Shown piece by piece: positions 51,297 to 59,004 of a stretch of 64,000 bases of DNA; the stretch's first letter is position 1; each line of letters begins with the position of its first letter. The notes under the pieces were generated by a model. The model had not been told where the DNA came from and ran no database searches. It saw only the letters and a program-made list of their open reading frames with translations. The translations under genes and the position numbers were made by a program. Where the stretch lies: the IMG/VR virus record IMGVR_UViG_3300042868_003730, positions 62,001 through 126,000 of that record; one strand, given 5' to 3'. This DNA comes from a virus.

Positions 51297-51836
51297 GTGG
51301 CAGATATCTCGCAATTTAAAGCCCAGATGATTCAAGGCGGAGCACGTGCTAACCAGTTCCGCGTTGAAATCACATTCCCAACTTTTGTGCAGAATGGTGG
51401 TCTGGCTGGTCAGAAACTACAGTTCTTAGCAAAATCATCGACTCTTCCGCAATCTTCTGTGTCAGATGTTGCTGTTATGTATCGTGGTCGCCCAGTGCAC
51501 TTTGCAGGTGAACGCGAATTCCAGCCTTGGGGCATCGAAGTATACAATGATAACGACTTCGTTATCCGAAATGCATTCGAGGCATGGATTGATAGCATCC
51601 AGAACGCAGAAAACACAAATGGTATTCAACAACCTGGTCTGTATCAAGTAGACATGAGCGTAATCCAATTGGATCGTTCAGACCGTGAAGTTAAGCGCTA
51701 CAGATTCGTTGATGCATATCCAACAGAAGTTGGCTCTATTGCTCTTGATTGGGAAACCAACAATCAGATCGAAGTTTTCCCAGTGACTTTCCAGTATAAT
51801 TATTTTACAAGCCCAACGTCCCAGGGCGTTCTATAA
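51297..51836 (+). CDS. gp19: tail tube gp19
   Basis: 179 residues (T4: 163); the start codon is GTG, chosen because AAAGGA lies about 8 bases upstream and no ATG is near. FKAQMIQGGARANQFRVEIT, FLAKSSTLPQSSVSDVAVMY, RGRPVHFAGEREFQPWGIEV and AYPTEVGSIALDWETNNQIE are the tube-protein signature. It assembles hexameric rings inside the sheath on gp54/gp48. A GTG start for such an abundant protein is notable, offset by the strong ribosome site. Confidence 0.9.
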   Translation: MADISQFKAQMIQGGARANQFRVEITFPTFVQNGGLAGQKLQFLAKSSTLPQSSVSDVAVMYRGRPVHFAGEREFQPWGIEVYNDNDFVIRNAFEAWIDSIQNAENTNGIQQPGLYQVDMSVIQLDRSDREVKRYRFVDAYPTEVGSIALDWETNNQIEVFPVTFQYNYFTSPTSQGVL

Positions 51837-51851
51837 TTTATTGGTTGATTC

Positions 51852-53369
51852 ATGGAACTTAACGTATTTGGTTTTAATATTAAACGACAGAAGGGTGACG
51901 ATCAACCGATCCCTTCTGTCGTTGCACCCAATCAAGATGATGGTGCTCTTATTGTCGGCTCCGATGGGGCTAATTATTATGGATACGCGTATAACCCATT
52001 AGGTGATGTAAAGACGGAGAATGATCTTCTTCGTCGCTATAGAGAAGTATCGGCATTTGCTGAGGTCGATCAGGCGATTAATGAGATTACTGATGAGGCT
52101 ATCGTCTTTGATGACGAGAAGTATCCAGTTCGCCTGCAGTTAGATGATCTAAAAGTCCCAGAAACAATCAAGAAGAAATTTAATGAATGTTTCGAAGAGA
52201 TTCTACAACTTCTAAAGTTCGATGACCGTGGTCATGATATCTTCCGTAGCTGGTACATTGATGGTAAAGTCTACTATCATATTATGTTTGATGGTGAGAA
52301 CTTCAAAGATGGTATTGCGGAAGTTCGATATATTGACCCACGAAAGATCAAGAAGATCAAGAACGTCAAGAAGGGTCGGATGGCCAATGGCGTTGAGGTA
52401 GTCACAGAGGTAGAAGAATACTATCTGTATAATGACAAAGGTATTGACGACAAGACCACGCAAGGTGTTCGTCTCACGAAAGACTCTGTTGTTCTGTGTA
52501 CCAGTGGTTTAGTTGATCCAAATAATAGTTTAGTTCTCTCTCATCTACAGAAGGCTATTAAACCAGCCAATCAGCTGAAGATGGTCGAGGATTCATTGGT
52601 TATCTATAGAATGACTCGCGCACCTGAGCGCAGAATCTTCTATGTTGACGTTGGTAATTTACCAAAGGGTAAAGCAGAACAGTACGTCAATGAGATTATG
52701 AACAAGTTCAAGAATAAACTTGTTTATGATGCAACTACTGGTGAGATTGCTGACTCCAAGCGTCATATGTCTATGATGGAAGATTTCTGGATGCCACGTC
52801 GTGAAGGCGGGAAGGGCACAGAGATTACTACTCTGGCAGGTGGTCAGAATCTATCACAGATCGAAGACATTGAGTATTTCAGAGACAAATTACTTCGTTC
52901 ATTGAATGTACCTATTGGTAGGCTAAAGCCAGACCAGACATTCAACATTGGTCGTAGTAATGAAATTACTCGCGATGAGTTGAAGTTTATGAAGTTCGTA
53001 AAGAGACTTCGTTCAAAATTCAACCAATTGTTTATGGATCTGTTGAAGGTTCAGCTCGTTTCTAAGGGTGTTATTAGGCACGAAGAATGGCCAGACATCT
53101 CCAATAAGATTATGTTGGATTACCTTCGCGATAATCAATTCGCGGAGATGAAGGATGCTGATCTGCTGAACGCAAGAATCGCAACTCTCCAGCAAATTGA
53201 TCAGTATGTTGGTAAATACTACTCGAAGGAATGGGTCAGAAAGAACGTTCTTCGATTAACCGATGAAGATATTAAAGATATTGATAAACAAATTGAAGAG
53301 GAAGCACCTGCAGCTGAGGAAGAAGCAGCTGCAGCAATGACACCTCCACCACAAGGAGATATGAGATGA
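51852..53369 (+). CDS. gp20: portal protein gp20
   Basis: 505 residues (T4: 524). YYGYAYNPLGDVKTENDLLR, RYREVSAFAEVDQAINEITD, VYRMTRAPERRIFYVDVGNL-like VIYRMTRAPERRIFYVDVGN, TLAGGQNLSQIEDIEYFRDK and SLNVPIGRLKPDQTFNIGRS are portal hallmarks. It forms the dodecameric portal at the head vertex through which gp17 packages DNA. Its C-terminus is acidic (EEEAPAAEEEAAAAM). It overlaps gp67 by ATGA. Confidence 0.95.
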   Translation: MELNVFGFNIKRQKGDDQPIPSVVAPNQDDGALIVGSDGANYYGYAYNPLGDVKTENDLLRRYREVSAFAEVDQAINEITDEAIVFDDEKYPVRLQLDDLKVPETIKKKFNECFEEILQLLKFDDRGHDIFRSWYIDGKVYYHIMFDGENFKDGIAEVRYIDPRKIKKIKNVKKGRMANGVEVVTEVEEYYLYNDKGIDDKTTQGVRLTKDSVVLCTSGLVDPNNSLVLSHLQKAIKPANQLKMVEDSLVIYRMTRAPERRIFYVDVGNLPKGKAEQYVNEIMNKFKNKLVYDATTGEIADSKRHMSMMEDFWMPRREGGKGTEITTLAGGQNLSQIEDIEYFRDKLLRSLNVPIGRLKPDQTFNIGRSNEITRDELKFMKFVKRLRSKFNQLFMDLLKVQLVSKGVIRHEEWPDISNKIMLDYLRDNQFAEMKDADLLNARIATLQQIDQYVGKYYSKEWVRKNVLRLTDEDIKDIDKQIEEEAPAAEEEAAAAMTPPPQGDMR

Positions 53370-53545
53370 GTGAGAGTCTAGTTAATCTAATTGATGCTAT
53401 TCAGAATGGCAAGTCCCTGGATATTGAACAGAATTTCAATCAAGCAATGGCAGAGAAGTTACATTCTGCCATTGATCAACGTAGAGAAGAACTCAGCAGA
53501 AACCTGTTGACTACTCCTGTTGATGAAGTAGAAGAGATCGAATAA
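53366..53545 (+). CDS. gp67: prohead core protein gp67 (59 residues)
   Basis: A 59-codon gene that starts with an ATGA overlap on gp20. It reads MSESLVNLIDAIQNGKSLD, then NFNQAMAEKLHSAIDQRREE, and ends EVEEIE. The pattern LIDAIxxGxxxxxxxxFxxAMAEKxxxxxDxxR is that of gp67, the small acidic scaffold core peptide placed between gp20 and gp68/gp21 (T4: 80 residues). Usually cleaved to peptides by gp21 during maturation. Below the usual size cut-off for gene calling, so easily missed. Confidence 0.8.
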   Translation: MSESLVNLIDAIQNGKSLDIEQNFNQAMAEKLHSAIDQRREELSRNLLTTPVDEVEEIE

Positions 53546-53549
53546 TCAA

Positions 53550-54062
53550 ATGAAGTTTGACTCACTAAGAACCGAGATACTGCCTGTGCAAGAATCATCA
53601 TTTTTTATTGATGGTAATGTATGCGCGAACATCGAAGGTTCTTGGTATCTGAATGAAGAACAAGTTTATGTTGATTCTTTTGACGATGCAGTTTCAGTTA
53701 TCAAAGAAAAAATTGAGAACAATAAAGAGAAGTATAATTCGCTAATTGACGAATCTTATTCTGTTGGACAGGCAATAAAAATAGTAAGAAAATACAGCAA
53801 TAAAGTATCTCAGACAATATTGGAAAACTGCATTGAAACTGCATCGTCAAAACAATTAACAAATGATCCAGCAGTATTGGAATTACGATTAGAAGATACT
53901 AATTTGATCGCTGATAAATATATGTTCATTCTAGACAATAAAGATGCAGTTGCTTTAAGTAGCTCTGATTTATTGATGCTAGAAAAGTTCGATGATGAAT
54001 TGCTTCAGTATGGAAAGCAATCTGCTGAAAACCTAAAACAAATTCTTAGAGGTATATACTAA
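53550..54062 (+). CDS. gp68-position protein, possible prohead core component
   Basis: 170 residues, highly charged and helical (VIKEKIENNKEKYNSLIDES, QAIKIVRKYSNKVSQTILEN). No enzyme motif. By order (gp20, gp67, this, ..., gp21) it sits where T4 has the prohead core protein gp68 (141 residues), but I see no convincing sequence match, so it is a positional guess. Start is 4 bases after the gp67 stop; its own stop overlaps the next ATG (TAATG). Confidence 0.6.
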   Translation: MKFDSLRTEILPVQESSFFIDGNVCANIEGSWYLNEEQVYVDSFDDAVSVIKEKIENNKEKYNSLIDESYSVGQAIKIVRKYSNKVSQTILENCIETASSKQLTNDPAVLELRLEDTNLIADKYMFILDNKDAVALSSSDLLMLEKFDDELLQYGKQSAENLKQILRGIY

Positions 54063-54466
54063 TGGCAAAGACCATCATGAAACTAACCGAGACATCGGCT
54101 ATCGTCAAGATTTCTGGCACAGGAGCGGAAACAATTACGCTAAACACAGATCTTCTATCGACGACACAGACTGTCAGTGGTACTCCTAAGGTAGGTATTG
54201 GCTATTTGACTTGGACTACTGGTGAAAATATCGTAATCGCCAGAAATGGCGTGACTGTTTATACCTTGTTTACAAATACTGGTGAGTTTGATCTTTCCGG
54301 TAATGGTGGAATGTTAGATATTATTCAAGGAACTTCAAACTTGGTAGTAACGATTACTGGAGATGGCGTAATTTTCCTCACTCTTCGAAAGATTGAGGGA
54401 TATGCTTCGAAGATTGAGCCAGAGAAGTTCGGTAGTTACGATAACCCTGCTGTTGTAGGATCATAA
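54062..54466 (+). CDS. beta-rich virion protein between gp67 and gp21
   Basis: 134 residues, nearly all beta strands (AIVKISGTGAETITLNTDLL, YLTWTTGENIVIARNGVTVY, FLTLRKIEGYASKIEPEKFG). Proteins of this type occur at the same site, before gp21, in T4-like marine phages and are thought to be capsid-associated, perhaps a decoration protein; I know of no proven role. TAATG coupling to the upstream gene. Confidence 0.65.
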   Translation: MAKTIMKLTETSAIVKISGTGAETITLNTDLLSTTQTVSGTPKVGIGYLTWTTGENIVIARNGVTVYTLFTNTGEFDLSGNGGMLDIIQGTSNLVVTITGDGVIFLTLRKIEGYASKIEPEKFGSYDNPAVVGS

Positions 54467-54467
54467 A

Positions 54468-55100
54468 ATGAAGTTCCTTAGAGAATCAGTCAATACCAGT
54501 GATATTAGAGTTATCACTGAAGGCATCCAGAAAGATCTATTCATTGAAGGCATCTTTGCGCAAGCAGAAACAAAGAATAGAAATGGCAGAGTATATCCAC
54601 AGAAGATCATGGAATCTGCTGTTAAGACTTATGTCAATGAATATGTTTCTTCCAATCGTGCACTTGGTGAATTATCTCACCCAGAGAATCGCCCAACAGT
54701 AAAGCCAGAATTAGCAAGCCACCTTGTTACTGAATTCCGTATGGATGGTAATAATGTTATGGGTAAGGCGAAGGTACTCAACACACCACAGGGACAGATC
54801 GTTAAGGGTTTGCTTGAGGGTGGAGTGAAACTTGGCGTATCTACTCGTGGTCTTGGATCAGTCACTGAGAGAGCTGGGTCGACGTATGTTGGTGATGACT
54901 ATACGTTAATGGCAGTGGATGTGGTATCTGATCCATCTGGTATTGATTGCTGGGTTAACGCAATCAATGAGAGTCAAGATTGGACGATCACTGATGACGG
55001 AAGAATCGTCGAAGCGATCAGAAAAGAATTGAAGAAGCAGAAACTAACTGAAGACAAGGCTTTGGCTATGTTCAGTAAGTTTTTACGCGATATCAAATAA
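54468..55100 (+). CDS. gp21: prohead protease gp21
   Basis: 210 residues (T4: 212). LFIEGIFAQAETKNRNGRVY, PQKIMESAVKTYV, ALGELSHPENRPTVKPELAS with catalytic His (~71), and GVKLGVSTRGLGSVTERAG with catalytic Ser (~124) identify the herpes-like/T4 prohead serine protease. It cleaves gp22, gp67, gp23 and internal proteins after Leu/Ile-x-Glu. It would also process capsid-targeted proteins such as the product at 60799, if those are packaged. Confidence 0.95.
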   Translation: MKFLRESVNTSDIRVITEGIQKDLFIEGIFAQAETKNRNGRVYPQKIMESAVKTYVNEYVSSNRALGELSHPENRPTVKPELASHLVTEFRMDGNNVMGKAKVLNTPQGQIVKGLLEGGVKLGVSTRGLGSVTERAGSTYVGDDYTLMAVDVVSDPSGIDCWVNAINESQDWTITDDGRIVEAIRKELKKQKLTEDKALAMFSKFLRDIK

Positions 55101-55141
55101 TCGTTGATGGAAATAGCCCAAGAGGCAAAAATTCTTAAACA

Positions 55142-55148
55142 CTAAATA
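55142..55148 (+). promoter_or_regulatory. late promoter motif for gp22-gp23
   Basis: CTAAATAATATATAA, 24 bases upstream of gp22, with an AAAGGAT ribosome site between. Confidence 0.65.
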
Positions 55149-55172
55149 ATATATAACACAAAGGATATTAAC

Positions 55173-56018
55173 ATGTCTATTGAACAAAAAATTGCACAAC
55201 TGATGGAACAGGCTAAACAGCTCGAGTCATCGGATGAAGTTGTTTCTATTGAAGAAGAAACAACTGAAGAAGTCATTGCTGAAGAAAACAAAGAACAAGT
55301 TCAGAAGATCGACCTTGGTACTCTTTTTGAAGGTGAAGAGTTCTCGGTAGAATTTAAGTCTAAGGCAGCTGAGTTATTTGAAGCTGCAGTAGAAGCTCGT
55401 ATCAAGCAAGAAATTGCTCAGATCGAAGAAGAAGTTTCACAGCGTTTAGTTAATGAGAGCGCTGAGTTAAAAGAGGGTCTTGTTGATAAAGTTGATGGAT
55501 ATCTCGACTACGTAGTCGAACAGTGGATGCAAAAGAATGAGCTCGCCCTTGATCGTGGTATTAAAGTCGAAATCTTTGAAAGTTTCGTAAGCGGAATGAA
55601 GGATCTTTTTGAAACTCATTATATCGAAGTTCCAGAAGAAAAGTTTGACCTAATGGAAAGTGTCGACGCAAAAGCAAAAACTCTTGAAGAACAAGTAGAT
55701 TTTCTTACTGCACAAAACGTTGAATTACAGCAGAAGTTTAAGTTAGTCGCAAAAGAAAGACAAATCGAAGAAGCTGCTAAAGAGCTGACCGATTTGGAAG
55801 CAGAGCGATTCAAACAACTCGCTGAAGAATTGGCGTATGATGATGAAGAATCATTCGGAAAGAAATTAGAACTCGTAAAAGAGAACTATATTTCGAAGTC
55901 AAAACAAGTGAAGGCAGTTGTTGAGTCAGTGGTAACTGATTCGCCTGTTGAACTTAATGAAGAAAAGCAAATCGATGCATCGATGGCGCGTTATATGCAT
56001 GCCTTCAAAGCACGATAA
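55173..56018 (+). CDS. gp22: prohead scaffold gp22
   Basis: 281 residues (T4: 269), extremely acidic and helical: SIEQKIAQLMEQAKQLESSD, DLGTLFEGEEFSVEFKSKAA, ELFEAAVEARIKQEIAQIEE, and the ending MARYMHAFKAR, which is typical of gp22. It forms the core around which gp23 assembles and is digested by gp21. Directly followed by gp23 with a strong AAAAAGGAAAT ribosome site. Confidence 0.9.
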   Translation: MSIEQKIAQLMEQAKQLESSDEVVSIEEETTEEVIAEENKEQVQKIDLGTLFEGEEFSVEFKSKAAELFEAAVEARIKQEIAQIEEEVSQRLVNESAELKEGLVDKVDGYLDYVVEQWMQKNELALDRGIKVEIFESFVSGMKDLFETHYIEVPEEKFDLMESVDAKAKTLEEQVDFLTAQNVELQQKFKLVAKERQIEEAAKELTDLEAERFKQLAEELAYDDEESFGKKLELVKENYISKSKQVKAVVESVVTDSPVELNEEKQIDASMARYMHAFKAR

Positions 56019-56045
56019 TCAACTATTATCAAAAAGGAAATAAAA

Positions 56046-57383
56046 ATGGAACAATCTCGTCCTGATCTAGTTAAGAAGTGGGCTCCTATTCTTGAGCACG
56101 CTGATCTTCCACAAATCAAAGATAACTACCGCAAGGAAGTTACTGCTGTTCTTCTTGAGAACCAAGAACGTGCTCAGCGCGAAGAGCGTCGTGCCCTGTT
56201 CGAAGACATTCCAAACGGATCGGCTGTTAGCGGTACATTCATGCCTGACAGTGGTGGTGTTGCTAAGTTTGACCCAGTTCTGATTAGCCTGGTTCGCCGT
56301 GCTATGCCAGCAATGGTCGCTTATGACATGTGCGGCGTTCAGCCAATGACCCAGCCTACAGGTCTGATCTTCGCAATGAAGTCAACCTATATGACAAGTG
56401 CTGGTGTTCGTGGTTCAGAAGCTCTGTTCAACGAAGCTGACACTGGTTACTCGGGTGTTGCTGCTGGTGGTACTGCTGGTACTTCCAACACTGGTGCTGC
56501 TCAGTCTGCACTGAATGGTTCTACAACTCCGATCACATCGGGTACTGCTTTCCCAACGGCAACTGCTGAAAACCAAACTGGTACTGGTACTGGTACTACC
56601 CAGCAAAATAACGGCGCTGGTTTCAACCAGATGGGATTCACAATCGAAAAGACTTCAGTTACTGCGCAATCGCGTGCTCTGAAGGCTGAGTACTCTGTTG
56701 AACTCGCACAGGACTTGAAGTCGGTTCACGGTCTTGACGCTGAAGCCGAGCTGAGCAACATCCTTTCGCAAGAAATCCTGGCTGAAATTAACCGCGAAGT
56801 TATTCGTACGGTTTACAACTCAGCTAAAGTTGGTGCTCAAGTCGGTACTGCTACTGCTGGTATTTTCGACCTTGACGTTGACTCGAATGGTCGTTGGTCA
56901 GTTGAGAAGTTCAAGGGTCTGATGTTCCAAATCGAACGCGAAGCAAATGCAATTTACCAAACGACACGTCGTGGTCGCGGTAACTTCATCGTTTGCTCAG
57001 CTGACGTTGCTTCGGCTCTGGCAATGGCTGGTGTTCTTGACTACGCTCCTGCGCTGTCAACGAACCTGAACGTTGACGAAGCAAGCAACACGTTTGCTGG
57101 TGTTCTGAATGGTAAGTACAAAGTGTATGTTGATCCATATGCTGCTAACCAATCAGCTGACCAATTCCTGTTGGTTGGTTACAAGGGTTCATCGGCATTC
57201 GACGCTGGTATCTTCTACTGCCCATACGTTCCGCTGCAACTGTACCGCGCTACAGACCCAGCAACGTTCCAGCCGAAGATCGCTTTCCGTACTCGCTACG
57301 GTATCGTTGCTAATCCGTTCACGGCTCTGACCGCTGGCGACAACATCTACTTCCGCAAGGTTCGCGTTCAGAACCTGATGTAA
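56046..57383 (+). CDS. gp23: major capsid protein gp23
   Basis: 445 residues (T4: 521). LVKKWAPILEHADLPQIKDN, YRKEVTAVLLENQERAQREE, FDPVLISLVRRAMPAMVAYD, CGVQPMTQPTGLIFAMKSTY and ALKAEYSVELAQDLKSVHGL are unmistakable. gp21 cleavage could follow LLE38 or LFE53 (consensus Leu/Ile-x-Glu). A Gly/Thr-rich loop (~140-185) lies in a region variable between phages. A strong TTCG terminator follows. Base use is the most codon-optimised here, as expected for the most abundant protein. Confidence 0.97.
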   Translation: MEQSRPDLVKKWAPILEHADLPQIKDNYRKEVTAVLLENQERAQREERRALFEDIPNGSAVSGTFMPDSGGVAKFDPVLISLVRRAMPAMVAYDMCGVQPMTQPTGLIFAMKSTYMTSAGVRGSEALFNEADTGYSGVAAGGTAGTSNTGAAQSALNGSTTPITSGTAFPTATAENQTGTGTGTTQQNNGAGFNQMGFTIEKTSVTAQSRALKAEYSVELAQDLKSVHGLDAEAELSNILSQEILAEINREVIRTVYNSAKVGAQVGTATAGIFDLDVDSNGRWSVEKFKGLMFQIEREANAIYQTTRRGRGNFIVCSADVASALAMAGVLDYAPALSTNLNVDEASNTFAGVLNGKYKVYVDPYAANQSADQFLLVGYKGSSAFDAGIFYCPYVPLQLYRATDPATFQPKIAFRTRYGIVANPFTALTAGDNIYFRKVRVQNLM

Positions 57384-57404
57384 TCGGAAACGATGTAGTA
57401 AACC

Positions 57405-57428
57405 AAAAGGGAGCTTCGGCTCCCTTTT
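57405..57428 (+). terminator. intrinsic terminator after gp23
   Basis: AAAAGGGAGC (57405-57414), TTCG loop, GCTCCCTTTT (57419-57428): a perfect 10-base stem with the T run in its 3' arm. It ends the gp22-gp23 unit. Confidence 0.9.
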
Positions 57429-57435
57429 CAGTTGT

Positions 57436-57442
57436 CTAAATA
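57436..57442 (+). promoter_or_regulatory. late promoter motif
   Basis: CTAAATAATGG just after the gp23 terminator and 31 bases before the 57474 ATG; ribosome site AGAGGGC. Confidence 0.65.
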
Positions 57443-57473
57443 ATGGTATTGATATATTTTTACAGAGGGCAAT

Positions 57474-59003
57474 ATGTCACAGTTAAACGAAGCAATTAGA
57501 CAAAAAGATTTCGGAAGAGCAACTGGGCTTGTTCTTAAGTATCTCCGTAAGAAAATCGGAAACAAAGTATATCTGTATCCAGTTCCAGAAAAGTTCATTC
57601 CATCTGGTGGAAGTGCAATGACTGGAATTCGTTTCTTCCTAGAATCAAATAAATCTATTCGATTTAACTGGAAGACAACTATTGATACATCAAATGGTCT
57701 GCTATCAATGGATTATTGGGATGGGTCAAAACTCCCACAACCAAACCCAAGTGAGCACATCAAATTCGATGAAGCGCAATCTCTGGTAAAAGTATTACCA
57801 TTTGTCGTTGAGTTCTTGGAAGGTAAAGTAGATAAGTCTGGTGTCTATGTCACTGAAGATGTTTCTGCTGAATTTAATCTGGTGCTTGATTTTCGTACAG
57901 ACCTAACTGAAGCAACTTATACATCAGGCGAACTCGCAAAGACTATTTCGAATGTTATCAATGCATTCAAGAGCAATATTCAAATTGCTGACCAGTATAA
58001 GAATGGCGGGAATAAAAAGTATGGTCCGCGCTGGGAACAAGCAATCAAAGAAATTAGAAAACAATATCCAGAATTGTTTACCAAACAAGGTGCAAAGATT
58101 AACATTGATGCTGCTAATGCATCGAAGATTGACTCATCAAAGATTCTAGCAGCAATCTCTGGTGGTGAAGACGCAGTTGCCTTTACTGTTACTGCTGGTG
58201 GCAAAGAAGAACACATCGTTGATGGCGCAAGCGAAGCTGACATCGATCGCATGACGTATGAAGAGCAACTGGACTCACTGAAGTCTGGTATGAAGTTGCT
58301 TATGAGTAATGCCACAAACTCTATGTGGGTCGGTGGTCGTGGTGGTACTGGTAAGACACAGACTGTTGAAGATATGCTCCACGCTGCTGGTAAAACAGAT
58401 GGCGATGGTTACTTTAAGATTACTGGCTCAGCAACTCCAACTGGTATCTATAGAATTCTTTACACGCACCGCAAAGATATCGTTCTTTTCGATGACTCGG
58501 ACTCGGCTCTAAACGATCAAGAAGGTCGTAATCTCTTTAAGGCAGCGTCGGATACGAAGAAGGTTCGTAAAGTATCTTGGATGAAGGGTGGCAAGAACTT
58601 CGTTGATCCAGCTGACTTCGATGAAGAGGATGATAACGAAGACGTTCTACCACGTTACTTTGACTTCACAGGTAAGATTATCTTCATCTCGAATATGCCA
58701 TTGGCTAAACTAGATCCAGATGGTGCTCTGCGCACTCGTGGTTTCGTTATGAACGTTGACCCGACCAATGAAGAGATCTATGATTTTATGAATAAGATTG
58801 TTGACTTTATTCCATTGGATGTTAACTATCCATTGAGCAAAGAGTCCAGAATGGAAGTCGTTGATGTTTTGAGAGCAAGAAAGATCTCTGAGAAGAGTGC
58901 CAACCTTCGCTCGCTAGTACGTGGTCTAAACGTACGCGCTGGTATTGAATCACAGGGTGGGTCAGAAGAAGAATGGCGTCGTTTCGTCAAGATGTTTGCT
59001 TAA
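57474..59003 (+). CDS. AAA+ ATPase downstream of the capsid gene
   Basis: 509 residues. The N-terminal ~230 residues have no clear homology. The ATPase core has Walker A in GGRGGTGKTQT (~286-296), a Walker B ILFDDSD-type segment (DIVLFDDSDSAL, ~333-344) with Asp-Asp in place of the usual Asp-Glu, sensor 1 IIFISNMP (~402) and a possible Arg finger in ALRTRGFVM (~419). It occupies the place of T4 gp24 after gp23 but is unrelated. Its own terminator/promoter pair suggests a distinct expression level. Function unknown: head assembly, packaging or host takeover are possible. Confidence 0.7.
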   Translation: MSQLNEAIRQKDFGRATGLVLKYLRKKIGNKVYLYPVPEKFIPSGGSAMTGIRFFLESNKSIRFNWKTTIDTSNGLLSMDYWDGSKLPQPNPSEHIKFDEAQSLVKVLPFVVEFLEGKVDKSGVYVTEDVSAEFNLVLDFRTDLTEATYTSGELAKTISNVINAFKSNIQIADQYKNGGNKKYGPRWEQAIKEIRKQYPELFTKQGAKINIDAANASKIDSSKILAAISGGEDAVAFTVTAGGKEEHIVDGASEADIDRMTYEEQLDSLKSGMKLLMSNATNSMWVGGRGGTGKTQTVEDMLHAAGKTDGDGYFKITGSATPTGIYRILYTHRKDIVLFDDSDSALNDQEGRNLFKAASDTKKVRKVSWMKGGKNFVDPADFDEEDDNEDVLPRYFDFTGKIIFISNMPLAKLDPDGALRTRGFVMNVDPTNEEIYDFMNKIVDFIPLDVNYPLSKESRMEVVDVLRARKISEKSANLRSLVRGLNVRAGIESQGGSEEEWRRFVKMFA

Positions 59004-59004
59004 T

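Noticed and set aside
53550-54062. Firm assignment as gp68
   Set aside because: Position fits but I could not see a sequence match, so only a positional suggestion is recorded.
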